64,000 bases of DNA from Cognataquiflexum nitidum (lineage in GTDB: Bacteria; Bacteroidota; Bacteroidia; Cytophagales; Cyclobacteriaceae): NCBI RefSeq assembly GCF_022538055.1, contig NZ_JAKZAM010000002.1, positions 62,001-126,000 of the forward strand. Reading direction: 5' to 3'. The number at the start of each line of letters is the position of its first letter. Position 1 is the stretch's first letter. Of the stretch, positions 45,176-54,175 are shown one piece after another. The translations under genes were made by a program, and so were the position numbers. Under the pieces are notes generated by a model. That model was given only the letters and a program-made list of their open reading frames with translations. It made no database searches and was not told the DNA's origin.

Positions 45176-48100
45176 ATGCAAAAAACCATTAGCCTTTTAT
45201 TCACAACTCTTCTTTTCTTTTCCATAAACAGTTTTCCAATCCGGGCTCAATCCAATCAAAAGGAAATGGCCGCGAAGGTGGCCAATGGACTCCAGCTTAG
45301 AGGCATTGGTCCTGCCTTAATGGGTGGAAGAATTGCAGATATAGCCATCAACCCAATCCATAGCAGTACTTGGTATGTTGCTGTTGGCTCAGGGGGATTG
45401 TGGAAAACTACCAACAGTGGAACTACTTGGACACCTGTTTTTGACGCCCAGGCCTCTTATTCCATTGGTACAGTTGCTTTGGATCCCAATAATCCCGAAG
45501 TGGTCTGGGTAGGTACAGGCGAGAATGTGAGTGGCCGGCATGTAGGTTGGGGAGATGGGATATACAAAAGCATGGATGGAGGTGCCACCTGGCAGCAGAT
45601 GGGATTGAAAAAGTCAGAGCATATAAGTAGAATTTTAATTGACCCCAGAAATTCTGAGGTGGTATATGTGGCAGCAGAAGGCCCATTGTGGTCATCGGGA
45701 GGCGAACGTGGCTTGTATAGAACCAAAGATGGGGGCAAGACCTGGCAATTGGTCCTTGAAATAGATGCAGATACAGGAGTCACTGATGCGGAATTTGACC
45801 CTTCAAATCCTGACATCGTCTATGCTGCAGCCTATCAAAGAAGAAGAAAAACCTGGGCCCTACTTGGTGGAGGTCCAAAGTCCGGAATCTATAAATCCTT
45901 GGATGGTGGCGAATCCTGGAGAAGGATTAATGCAGGATTGCCTCAAGGCGACATGGGAAAAATAGGGTTGGCAGTGACTCCAGCCAATCCACAAGTAGTA
46001 TATGCGACCATAGAAGCAGACAATGCAAATAAGGGATTCTACCGCTCCACAGATAAAGGCGAAAGCTGGGAAAAGCGCAACAGTTATATTTCTGGGGGAA
46101 CCGGGCCTCACTATTATCAGGAGATTGAAGCTTCACCCACCAATCCGGACCTGGTTTACCAGATGGATGTTTTTATAAATGTAACCCGCGATGGTGGAAA
46201 GACATTCGATTATGCCGAAACCGGAAGAACGAAACACAGCGACAACCACGCGTTGTGGATTAACCCTGCCAATGGACAGCATTTGATAGTGGGAACAGAC
46301 GGAGGTTTGTATGAGTCCTTTGATGAAGGAGTTACCTGGCGTCACTTCCCTAACCTGCCTGTCTCACAATTTTATAAGGTAGGACTAGATAATGCAGAAC
46401 CGTTTTATAATGTGGTAGTGGGAGCGCAAGACCTTGGAACTTTGCTAGGTCCCTCTCGAACGACCAATGTAGAGGGTGTGCGAAATCAGGACTGGTACGT
46501 CCCCTTGGGGGCCGATGGCTATGATGTCGCTTTCGATCCCAAAGATCCCAATATTGTGTATATGGAAATTCAACAGGGCGAATTACACCGTCACAATAGA
46601 ACCACCCTAGAAATATTAAATATTCAGCCACAACCGGAACCTAATGACCCTCCCGAAAGATGGAACTGGGATAGCCCAATTCAGGTAAGCCCCCATGACC
46701 ATAAAACACTCTATTTTGGATCGCAAAGGGTTTGGAAAAGTACCGACCGCGGTAATTCATGGAAGGCGATCAGCGGTGACCTGACCACCAACCTCGGCAG
46801 GTATGAAATGGAAATGATGGGCCGTGTACCAAGTATTGACGCATTGTATGACAACGGTGCCATGTCGAAATTTGCCACTCTGACCACAATTTCGGAATCA
46901 ACCCTGCAAGCAGGATTACTCTATGCCGGCTCGGATGATGGCCTGATCCATGTGACCGAAGATGATGGGCAAAACTGGAGGAAAAGTGGAAGCCTGCCCA
47001 AGGTTCCGGCACTGACATCCATCAATAATATCGAAGCCTCTTCCCATGATGTCAACACAGTATTTGCCGCAGCCGATGCGCACCAATTGGGAGATTATGC
47101 TTCTTATGTTTTCATCAGTACAGACAAAGGAAAAACCTGGCGCTCTATTGCGGGAGACTTGCCTGTCAATACGCTTGTTTGGGTGATCAAACAGGACCAT
47201 GTAGATGAAAACTTGCTTTTCATCGGAACGGAGTACGGGATTTATTTTTCTGTGAATAAAGGTGTCAATTGGACCAAGCTGAATGCAGGCGTTCCCACCA
47301 TTCCTTTCAGGGATCTTGCGCTACATGCCGGAGACAATGATTTGGTAGGGGCAAGTTTTGGGCGCGGGATTTATGTTTTGGATGATTATTCTCCTTTGAG
47401 GGAGATCAACAAATTGGCCAATGCCAATTCAAATATCGTCTTGCCTGTGAGGGATGCTTGGTGGTATGTCCCTAACGAACCCATGCAGGCCAAAGGAATG
47501 CCTTCTCAGGGATCTACCAGTTTTGTAAGCGATAACCCACCTTTCGGCGCAGTATTTACCTATTTCATAAATGACCTTCCCAAAACAGAAAAAGCTGTGC
47601 GGAAAGAATCGGAGAAGAAGCTCAACGAGCAAAAAGCCAGCATTCCTTTTCCCGGTTGGGATCAACTGAGGGGAGAGTCTATCGAAGAGGAACCAAGTGT
47701 CATGCTTTTGGTACGGGATAAAAACAGGGAGGCCATACGTTGGATCGAAGGGGTAGCGAAAACAGGCTTGCATCGGGTAGGTTGGGATCTGAGACTGTCT
47801 CCGCCCGATCCTATCGAACTCAGCGTTCCCGCCTTCCAACCACCTTGGGTAAGCGATCCGCAGGGACCTTTGGTAGCGCCCGGGAAATACAGTGTCGAGC
47901 TCTATGTCATAAAAAATGGAAAACTGGAACTTCAAGGAGACGCGAAGGAGTTTATGGTGAAACCTGTTCATCCGACAAGTGATGATTATGAGGCGATGGC
48001 GGCTTTTAAAAAGCAAACCAGTGATCTTTCCCGAAGGACCTCAAGTGCTGCCAGCCAATTGAGTGAGGCCGGTGATAAGCTTCGCTATATCAAAGCGGCA

Positions 48101-48445
48101 TTGACAAAAACTCCAAATGCATCTCCTGATTTATTTACACAATTGACCGCACTGAATGCCTCTTTATTTAACCTGAGAACTGTACTATTTGGAGACAGAG
48201 TGCTTCAAAGCAAGGATGAGTCCACTTCCCCTTCCATCATGAGTAGGGTAGGAGCGGTGATTTATGGACATTGGAATACTACTGAGCCTCCAACAGCCAC
48301 CCACATACGGAATATTGAAATCGCACAAAGTGAGTTTGATCAATATTTGAAAGATGCTTCAGCCTTTTATAATGAATTGGCGGACTTTGAGGTAAAGCTG
48401 GAAAAAGCAGGAGCACCTTATACGCCAAATAGAAAAATGGATTAA
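45176..48445 (+). CDS. secreted BNR/Asp-box beta-propeller protein (VPS10/sortilin-like), second copy
   Basis: The 1089-residue protein has a signal peptide (LLFTTLLFFSINSFPIRAQ) and about ten Asp-box motifs (TTNSGTTW, SMDGGATW, TKDGGKTW, SLDGGESW, STDKGESW, FDEGVTW, STDRGNSW, TEDDGQNW, STDKGKTW). The order of other blocks matches the 31523 gene (ADAHQLGD, FGRGIYVLDDYSPLRE), so the two are paralogues. The C-terminus carries a beta domain and a helical tail. Binding or cleaving an extracellular polymer is plausible but not shown. A strong terminator follows. Confidence 0.88.
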   Translation: MQKTISLLFTTLLFFSINSFPIRAQSNQKEMAAKVANGLQLRGIGPALMGGRIADIAINPIHSSTWYVAVGSGGLWKTTNSGTTWTPVFDAQASYSIGTVALDPNNPEVVWVGTGENVSGRHVGWGDGIYKSMDGGATWQQMGLKKSEHISRILIDPRNSEVVYVAAEGPLWSSGGERGLYRTKDGGKTWQLVLEIDADTGVTDAEFDPSNPDIVYAAAYQRRRKTWALLGGGPKSGIYKSLDGGESWRRINAGLPQGDMGKIGLAVTPANPQVVYATIEADNANKGFYRSTDKGESWEKRNSYISGGTGPHYYQEIEASPTNPDLVYQMDVFINVTRDGGKTFDYAETGRTKHSDNHALWINPANGQHLIVGTDGGLYESFDEGVTWRHFPNLPVSQFYKVGLDNAEPFYNVVVGAQDLGTLLGPSRTTNVEGVRNQDWYVPLGADGYDVAFDPKDPNIVYMEIQQGELHRHNRTTLEILNIQPQPEPNDPPERWNWDSPIQVSPHDHKTLYFGSQRVWKSTDRGNSWKAISGDLTTNLGRYEMEMMGRVPSIDALYDNGAMSKFATLTTISESTLQAGLLYAGSDDGLIHVTEDDGQNWRKSGSLPKVPALTSINNIEASSHDVNTVFAAADAHQLGDYASYVFISTDKGKTWRSIAGDLPVNTLVWVIKQDHVDENLLFIGTEYGIYFSVNKGVNWTKLNAGVPTIPFRDLALHAGDNDLVGASFGRGIYVLDDYSPLREINKLANANSNIVLPVRDAWWYVPNEPMQAKGMPSQGSTSFVSDNPPFGAVFTYFINDLPKTEKAVRKESEKKLNEQKASIPFPGWDQLRGESIEEEPSVMLLVRDKNREAIRWIEGVAKTGLHRVGWDLRLSPPDPIELSVPAFQPPWVSDPQGPLVAPGKYSVELYVIKNGKLELQGDAKEFMVKPVHPTSDDYEAMAAFKKQTSDLSRRTSSAASQLSEAGDKLRYIKAALTKTPNASPDLFTQLTALNASLFNLRTVLFGDRVLQSKDESTSPSIMSRVGAVIYGHWNTTEPPTATHIRNIEIAQSEFDQYLKDASAFYNELADFEVKLEKAGAPYTPNRKMD

Positions 48446-48456
48446 AGGACAAGGCC

Positions 48457-48520
48457 AAAATATTGAACTTAGCAAAAAAAAACAGGGGCAAGTGAAATAC
48501 TACTTGACCCTGTTTTTTAT
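48457..48520. repeat. left 64-bp direct repeat flanking the toxin-antitoxin pair
   Basis: AAAATATTGAACTTAGC, an A-run and CAGGGGCAAG (48457-48492) match 50083-50118 at 34 of 36 positions. After a diverged 15-nt loop both copies resume with CCCTGTTTTTTAT. The copy includes the terminator hairpin. Confidence 0.75.
48473..48520 (+). terminator. terminator after the second BNR gene
   Basis: AAAACAGGG pairs with CCCTGTTTT, and CAAG/CTTG extends the stem. It ends in TTTTTT on the plus strand and in a matching A-run that makes it usable on the minus strand. Confidence 0.85.
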
Positions 48521-48576
48521 AAAATACACTTTAAAGGTTAATTTTATTTAAAAAATTTGTTTTTTAAAACTTTATC

Positions 48577-48951
48577 GTGATACCTTTGCAAAAAACATCC
48601 AAAGAAAAAGTCGATGAATTCTTAAAGGATTTTAAGATAAAAATGAAGTTTTGGGGAGTGATCTTCTTGGATGACAGAGGAAAAAACTTTGAGACCCTCA
48701 CCCAACTTGATATCCGTCCTAAGGATCGTGAGCAAATTCTAGAAGAATTAATTGCTGAAGATTATGCAGAAGGTCCTAAACCGGAAGAAATGTACGGCAC
48801 CAAAGAAATGTGGGTCTTTGGGAAAATTGTAAAAGGGCAGGAAATCTACATTAAGATTACTAAAGGAATACCGGGATCAAATGTTCTATGCATTTCTTTT
48901 CATTTTGCCGAGCGAAAAATAAAATACCCTTTTAAAACAGCGATTTTATGA
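48577..48951 (+). CDS. MqsR-like toxin of a type II toxin-antitoxin pair
   Basis: The 124-residue protein matches the MqsR-like pattern: an N-terminal helix (VDEFLKDFKIKM), DDRGKNFETL, then EMWVFGKIVKGQEIYIKITK and a final VLCISFHFAE strand. MqsR toxins are RelE-fold mRNA interferases that cut at short motifs. The order toxin-then-antitoxin with 4-bp overlap is the same as in mqsRA. The start is probably the GTG at 48577. A TTG at 48586 or the ATG at 48643 is possible, and a TAccTTTG motif overlaps the GTG. Toxicity is inference. Confidence 0.75.
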   Translation: MIPLQKTSKEKVDEFLKDFKIKMKFWGVIFLDDRGKNFETLTQLDIRPKDREQILEELIAEDYAEGPKPEEMYGTKEMWVFGKIVKGQEIYIKITKGIPGSNVLCISFHFAERKIKYPFKTAIL

Positions 48952-49946
48952 AAAGTCCATTAACTGGCAAAGAAATGCCATTAAAGCATGAAGCACGAAC
49001 TGTTACTTTTCGGAAGGAGGAAATCAGAATAAGATTTCAATTTTATCTGTGTGAGGAAACCGGAGAAAAATTCACGACAACAGAATTAGATGAATTTAAT
49101 CTATTAATGGTAGAACATGCCTACAGAGCAAAAAAACACATTCCTCAGCGCGAAGAGTTTATTGAAATAAGAGAAAAGTATGGTTTATCCGCTATCAGGA
49201 TGGGAGAAATTATGGGTTTCGGTCAAAACACATACGGACTTTATGAGAAAGGGGAACTTCCTTCCTTGGCAAATGCAAACTTAATTAAACTGGCTCGGGA
49301 TCCATATAAGTTTAAGGCCTTGGTAGAGGATTGGAATCCTAAATCTGACAATACTAAAGCCGAACTGGTAAAGAGAATAGATCGATTGATTTCATCAGAA
49401 AAATTAAAACTAATTAACCTTGATAATTATCTGCTGGGAGATGGGGAAGCTTCTGTTTTAACAGGCTACACTAAGCCAAACCTAGAGAAACTAGTTGAAA
49501 TGATAGTGTTTTTTTCACACGAGGTTCCTTGCTTCAAGACGAAGATGAATAAGCTGTTATTTTATGCAGATTTCTCTTACTTCAAATATTTTGGAAATTC
49601 TATAAGCGGATTAAAGTATAAGGCAATAAACTATGGTCCTGTACCTAATATGTTTGAAACAATTTTTGAAAACCTATCAGAAGACGATGTTATAGACATT
49701 AAATATGAAGATAAGCCTGATGGAATAAGGATAGAAAAACTGGTGGGAAGAAAAGATAGACTTTTCAATCCAGAAATCTTTTCAAAAGAAGAATTAGAAA
49801 CGCTTGAAAAAATAAAGACCCAGTTCAAAGATGTTTCCACCAATGGGATAGTTGATACCAGTCATCTTGAAAAAGGTTGGTTGGAGAATGTTCATGGCAA
49901 ACAATTTATTTCCTATGAATATGCACTAGAACTTAAGGCGGTATGA
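48948..49946 (+). CDS. MqsA-like HTH antitoxin fused to a Panacea (DUF4065) domain
   Basis: The 332-residue protein has three parts. The N-terminus is MqsA-like (CEETGEKFTTTELDEFN), but the two zinc CxxC pairs of classical MqsA are not present. An XRE-type helix-turn-helix follows (about residues 70-115, YGLSAIRMGEIMGFGQNTY). The C-terminal Panacea domain (about 180-325) has FKTKMNKLLFYADFSYFK, INYGPVP and the last strand SYEYALELKAV. Panacea domains are promiscuous toxin-neutralising modules, so this is the antitoxin and probably also the operon repressor. Confidence 0.85.
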   Translation: MKSPLTGKEMPLKHEARTVTFRKEEIRIRFQFYLCEETGEKFTTTELDEFNLLMVEHAYRAKKHIPQREEFIEIREKYGLSAIRMGEIMGFGQNTYGLYEKGELPSLANANLIKLARDPYKFKALVEDWNPKSDNTKAELVKRIDRLISSEKLKLINLDNYLLGDGEASVLTGYTKPNLEKLVEMIVFFSHEVPCFKTKMNKLLFYADFSYFKYFGNSISGLKYKAINYGPVPNMFETIFENLSEDDVIDIKYEDKPDGIRIEKLVGRKDRLFNPEIFSKEELETLEKIKTQFKDVSTNGIVDTSHLEKGWLENVHGKQFISYEYALELKAV

Positions 49947-50082
49947 TGGGTTTGGAAAATTGGAATTGAAAGATTGGTATTGGTTTCAACTGCTGTTTGA
50001 GAAACTTCCGAATAGAAGCGTTCAAATTTCGGCTTGTCTTACTTGATTAAAAATCCAATTTGAAATTAGAAGGAGTTAAGCG

Positions 50083-50146
50083 AAAATATTGACCTTAGCT
50101 AAAAAAAACAGGGGCAAGCAACAAGCTATCTGTCCCTGTTTTTTAT
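50083..50146. repeat. right 64-bp direct repeat flanking the toxin-antitoxin pair
   Basis: Second copy of the repeat seen at 48457-48520, in the same orientation and with the same internal spacing. The hairpin AAAAACAGGG/CCCTGTTTTT (50102-50143) probably terminates both the antitoxin gene and the convergent hydrolase gene, whose stop codon lies in the loop. Confidence 0.75.
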
Positions 50147-51250
50147 TTCCCACCACTTATTGGTTGGGCTAGAACCGGGTATAACTTTCTCGCCCATAAG
50201 GGGTGTCACCAGTTCGATGTTTTTTTCTGCTGCCATGTCAGCTACCATTTTGATTGATTCATCCCAGGGGTGCATTGCCAAATCAAAAACGCCCCAATGT
50301 ATGGGAAACATGAGTTGTGTATTGATTTCCTGACATAACTGAACTGCCTGATCCGGGAAGAGGTGGGTCAAGGGCCATCCTTTGTTCCAGCCATCTATCT
50401 CCACAAAAGCCAGGTCGAAAGGACCATATTTTTCTCCTATGTCTTTCAGGTGTGAGCCGTAGCCGGTATCGCCACTTACAAACAGGTTTTTCTCATCTCC
50501 CTTAATGGCAAAAGAAGCCCAAAGGGTTTTATTCCTATCATCAAAACTCCGGCTAGTGTAGTGGATCCCCGGAAGGGCAGTGATTTGCAACGAACCAACA
50601 GTCTTGGCATCATGCCAACCCAACTCGCTGATGTTGTTTTTCTGAATACCCCAACTTTCCAATCTGCTGCCTACACCCAACGGTACTATAAATTTCGTGT
50701 TTCTAGATGCCAGAAATCTTATGGTAGCAGCTTCCAAATGATCGTAATGATCGTGGGTAATGACCACCAAATCAATCTCGGGCAGTTCCTCTCTTTTGAT
50801 GGGAGACACATCAAACCTTCTCAAAATAAAGGGTAGGGGGCCTCCATTTTCGAACACAGGATCGAATAAGATCCGCTTCCCGTCAAGCTCAAGGATAAAT
50901 GTGGAGTGACCCAACCAATAGGCAGCAAAATCAGAAGGGGTTTCTGAAAAATCACTTTTGGTAATCATCTTTTTGGGTAATGAAAAACCCGGTGCATTTG
51001 GGGAAGTTTTAAAAAACCGTGCAGGACCTGAATCGCCTCCTGTGGTCTGTTCCGGGTAATAGGGCAATGTCTCCGGACTTATAAACTGATCGGTATCTGC
51101 ATCATAATATGCCAACCTGGAGAATCTTGCCTTGCGGTCTTCCAAGGAATCCAAACTGCCCATTTGTTTACTTACATAATATGCCAAACTCCCTGCAACC
51201 ATCAGAATAATGGCTAAGGTCCAGAGTACTATTTTCAATATTTTCTTCAT
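50126..51250 (-). CDS. MBL-fold metallo-hydrolase (NAPE-PLD/UlaG-like)
   Basis: The 374-residue enzyme has an N-terminal membrane anchor (IVLWTLAIILMVAGSLAYYV). The metallo-beta-lactamase motif is THDHYDHLE near residue 160, with GHSTFILELDGKRILFDPVF before it, a later ALPGIHYTSRS, SGDTGY and FPIHWGVFDL. This order matches the NAPE-PLD/UlaG-like branch, which hydrolyses phosphodiester or lactone substrates. The real substrate is unknown. The stop lies inside the terminator hairpin shared with the antitoxin gene. Confidence 0.88.
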   Translation of the reverse strand: MKKILKIVLWTLAIILMVAGSLAYYVSKQMGSLDSLEDRKARFSRLAYYDADTDQFISPETLPYYPEQTTGGDSGPARFFKTSPNAPGFSLPKKMITKSDFSETPSDFAAYWLGHSTFILELDGKRILFDPVFENGGPLPFILRRFDVSPIKREELPEIDLVVITHDHYDHLEAATIRFLASRNTKFIVPLGVGSRLESWGIQKNNISELGWHDAKTVGSLQITALPGIHYTSRSFDDRNKTLWASFAIKGDEKNLFVSGDTGYGSHLKDIGEKYGPFDLAFVEIDGWNKGWPLTHLFPDQAVQLCQEINTQLMFPIHWGVFDLAMHPWDESIKMVADMAAEKNIELVTPLMGEKVIPGSSPTNKWWEIKNRDR

Positions 51251-51267
51251 TTTTATAAATGTTTACT

Positions 51268-51397
51268 CAATGTCGTTTAGATAAGCTTTTGCATTATACA
51301 AACCTTTTCCAAAGTTGGGACCAGACCAAGAAAATCTTAAAACATCCATTCCGAACTTTGGAAAAGTTTATCGAATCTCCTCAAAAAAACGACATTG
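51268..51397. repeat. nested inverted repeats upstream of the MBL gene
   Basis: Outer arms CAATGTCGTTT (51268-51278) and AAACGACATTG (51387-51397) enclose inner arms CTTTTCCAAAGTT (51304-51316) and AACTTTGGAAAAG (51354-51366). The inner 13-mer is the same as in the hairpin at 27301-27329. The structure resembles a small palindromic element. Confidence 0.65.
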
Positions 51398-51449
51398 AAT
51401 GGTTACTTTGGTGATTGAGTTTGGAGAATGGTATTCGAAGCCGAATCCT

Positions 51450-52583
51450 TCAAATACTTTTTCCAAATATTCCTTGTTTGATTCCTCTTAAGAACTTATA
51501 AACAATGGGGATTGGGTCATCAATTTTGTAACGCAAAGGAGTGTTTTTCCATATAAATCCCGTCTTGAAAAGTAAAGCTTTGTCTTTTTTATAAACCTGG
51601 TTTAGCCCATGCAAATTGACATAACTGAACTGCTTGTAGGCATGAGGTTCAATATTTTTGTCAACCGTCAGTTGTATCAACAGTTGAGGGAAATTTACTC
51701 CGGCCATGAGGGAGGCTGTTAATGAATTCCAAAACCTAGGATTAATTTCCAACACATAAAACACCTCTGCCTCAGAATCAAAGAGCAAATCAATATTGGC
51801 AACACCGGACCAATGAAGTGATTTCATCAAATTTTTCATCATTTGATACAAGGGTTCATTGTAGACGAAGTCCATTCCCACTTGGGCGGTGAAGGGTTTG
51901 GAATCCCAAAAAGTTCCTTTTTGAATCGTGTATGCCAAAATATCACCTTCGTAGCATAACAGATTGCAGCAATAATCAACTCCTCTCTTAAATTCTTGGA
52001 GGATATATTCCTCCCTGAGTCCAATGGATTCAAAATGCTTTGCCAAGGCATCTTGGTTTTCGAATTTCACTATGCCCCTTCCGTTTCCTGATTTAAGCGG
52101 TTTGGCTAAAATTGGAAAGCCTAAAGTTAACTGCTCTCTTTTTTGGATTATATCTAAAGATAGCCGAACGGTCCTGGGTCCTGCTATCCCTATCTCCTGA
52201 ATGTGTTTGGCTAACAAGCCCTTATTTGCCGCGACTATATAATTATCTAAAGATGGTAAGGGGATCAGTTTATCGCTTTGTAAAAGACTTTTATGTTCGA
52301 TGAGTTTTTTGATACCTCTATCCCATATTGGCATAATGACGTCTATGCCATATTCTTCCACCACGTTGTTAATGTCCTCAATCCAATCTAGAACATTGCT
52401 TTTTTGTGGAAAATATAAAAAGCGAAACACATGTCGTGAATAGCGCAAATGATGATTCCTTTTTGTAGACATGACAAAAAGGCGAATATTTTTTAAGTGA
52501 GAGACACAATAAAGCACGTTTTGTAAGGAGGAACCCTCACCATCAGGAATTAAAATTGAATAAACGTTTTTTTCTACTTTCAT
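51450..52583 (-). CDS. ATP-grasp family protein
   Basis: The 377-residue protein has the ATP-grasp fold. The central domain reads PILAKPLKSGNGRGIV (nucleotide-binding Lys and Gly loop) and YILQEFKRGVDYCCN, and the Mg-binding end is FYVLEINPRFWNS near residue 285. Such enzymes ligate a carboxylate to an amine or thiol via an acyl-phosphate. The N-terminal 100 residues resemble a precursor-binding domain, as in carbamoyl-phosphate synthase-like ligases. Substrate is unknown and no biosynthetic partner lies next to it. Confidence 0.85.
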   Translation of the reverse strand: MKVEKNVYSILIPDGEGSSLQNVLYCVSHLKNIRLFVMSTKRNHHLRYSRHVFRFLYFPQKSNVLDWIEDINNVVEEYGIDVIMPIWDRGIKKLIEHKSLLQSDKLIPLPSLDNYIVAANKGLLAKHIQEIGIAGPRTVRLSLDIIQKREQLTLGFPILAKPLKSGNGRGIVKFENQDALAKHFESIGLREEYILQEFKRGVDYCCNLLCYEGDILAYTIQKGTFWDSKPFTAQVGMDFVYNEPLYQMMKNLMKSLHWSGVANIDLLFDSEAEVFYVLEINPRFWNSLTASLMAGVNFPQLLIQLTVDKNIEPHAYKQFSYVNLHGLNQVYKKDKALLFKTGFIWKNTPLRYKIDDPIPIVYKFLRGIKQGIFGKSI

Positions 52584-53158
52584 TTAAGCGGTTGCTTCTG
52601 GGTTTATCATTCGCCTTTTTTGATCGTTTGGCTACGATAATTTTAAAATAAAGCCAAATGTACTTACCCTTCCTTTAAGAAAGATTAGGAGGTTAAGTCA
52701 AATGTCCATTTAACCCAAGGTTAAATTGTTTGGAAGAAATGCAAAATTCAAAAAGAGTCGCAAATCAATTCTCAAAAACCAGTCCAAATGAAATTGTAGG
52801 AAGAAGACCTCATGAAGTCTCTGGATAGGGGAGCAGCAAAGAAAATTAATTCCTTATGAACTTGCACAGGAATTTAAGGCGGTTTGATGGGTTTGAAAAT
52901 GAGTAGGGGTGGCGCGTAACTGCAAAAAAAGAGATAGATTACCAATAAACAAAAGAATCTCTTTAAAGTTAATTTTGGTGCCTGCAATCATCTGGAAAGC
53001 CAGAAGTTTTTGTGTGTATCCGCTTCATTGCACGTATCCAAACAAATAATTGTTGAGGAACAATAAGCGGTTCTGTGGACAGTGGACTGTGGTCCGTGGA
53101 CAAGTATCCGCATCCGATAAAGTCTTCAAGCCCAACGTGCAACATTGCGGATACTTTT
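52584..53158. other. gene-free stretch with a Panacea antitoxin relic
   Basis: No intact gene is supported. CAAATGTA at 52655 is the complement of a TAnnTTTG-type -7 for the ATP-grasp gene but lacks a -33 partner. A short minus-strand frame at 52969-53190 overlaps GGACAGTGGACTGTGG near-repeats and has no family features. The relic at 52831-52905 is listed separately. Confidence 0.6.
52831..52905 (+). pseudogene. decayed 3' end of a Panacea antitoxin gene
   Basis: In frame from 52831, the last codons read LIPYELAQEFKAV and stop at 52887. They match FISYEYALELKAV, the end of the intact antitoxin at 49946. The DNA after the stop (GATGGGTTTG, then AAAA) also matches the intact gene's flank. Nothing recognisable remains upstream, so this is the tail of a lost copy. 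Confidence 0.6.
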
Positions 53159-53758
53159 TCAATATTGATGCTTCCCCACCGTCCAGCCATTCTCTTTTAA
53201 ATGCTTATCACCGGATTCTATAGCTTCCTTTTCAAGTTCGGTACCCATGGAATCATTCCATCTGTTCAAAAATCCAAAAAGCGCTATCACGCCAAGAATT
53301 TCCACAATCTCACCTTCATCCCAATACAACCTCAGTTTTTCGGCAACTGCATCATCCACTGCATTTGGTATGACCGAACTTGCAAATGCAAATTCCAGTG
53401 CCGCCCGTTCCGCTTCCGAAAACGCATCATTTGTCCTAAACTCCCAAATGTTTGCCAGCTTTTGCTCATCCGCACCATACCGCTCCGCAGCCCTGATGGT
53501 ATGGGCCTGACAATACCTGCATCCTGCCACATTGCTGCTGATGTATCCGATCAGCCTTTTCAGTGAACTTGTCACCCTGCCCTTATTTTCCATCACGGCC
53601 TTGTTGAGAGCAATGAAAGCGTAAGCAATGGAAGGTCGGTGATACATCGTTTTCACACTGTTAGGGCAAAAACCCAATGTTTCATTAAAAAACCGGATCA
53701 AATCCTGGAAATCCTTGTCTTCTTTTTCTGTGGAGGGGAGTACTAATGGTCTTTTCAT
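53159..53758 (-). CDS. carboxymuconolactone decarboxylase / AhpD-like protein
   Basis: The 199-residue protein starts at the ATG at 53758 (MKRPLVLPSTE); a start ten codons upstream adds an unconserved hydrophobic stretch. The AhpD-type core is NVAGCRYCQAHTIRAAERYG near residue 85, whose Cys pair and His form the peroxidase-like active site. A following helix and FLNRWNDSMGTELE match peroxidase-related CMD proteins. The likely role is reduction of organic peroxides or a lactone decarboxylation-type reaction, cytosolic. Confidence 0.88.
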   Translation of the reverse strand: MKRPLVLPSTEKEDKDFQDLIRFFNETLGFCPNSVKTMYHRPSIAYAFIALNKAVMENKGRVTSSLKRLIGYISSNVAGCRYCQAHTIRAAERYGADEQKLANIWEFRTNDAFSEAERAALEFAFASSVIPNAVDDAVAEKLRLYWDEGEIVEILGVIALFGFLNRWNDSMGTELEKEAIESGDKHLKENGWTVGKHQY

Positions 53759-54175
53759 AATTAGAATTTCAATTGATAAAAAAAGCAAAGAAGGTCTTTT
53801 TTCTAAAAACCTCCTATTAAATATAAACCCATTTCTTTGGAATGGAGATGGGGTGAATTTCCTTTTTATAGCATTTGGATGAATAGTCCAATTGCATCCC
53901 GATTGCTATCGTGGATGGAAGGATAAAAGGGTAGGACAAGGCTTTTAGAAATGATCCCTATGGTTCCGATAGCTATCGGAATTTGCCTTGGGCCAGGTGT
54001 AGGGTAGGTAAATTTCACCCAATCGTAGCATCAGACGTTATATTACACTCAGATGGGGCATGGAAATCGATTTTAAGCTATCAATACATGGCTTTTATAA
54101 ATCTTCAGCGTAGCCTTGGGTGTTGATATATACAAAGAATAATACGACAATTAATATTTTATCAATCATAGAAAT
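53759..54175. repeat. dispersed structured repeat, copy R1
   Basis: From about 53888 to 54060: ATTGCATCCCGATTGCTATCG, GGATGGAAGGATAAAAGGG, the perfect palindrome TTCCGATAGCTATCGGAA (53964-53981), then CGTAGCATCAGACG and ACTCAGATGGGG. Copies R2 to R5 lie at 55468, 56327, 57094 and 59813. No gene is supported in this stretch. Confidence 0.75.

Noticed and set aside
52969-53190. 73-codon minus-strand frame overlapping the AhpD-like gene end
   Set aside because: It overlaps a well-supported gene and GGACAGTGG near-repeats and has no family features.
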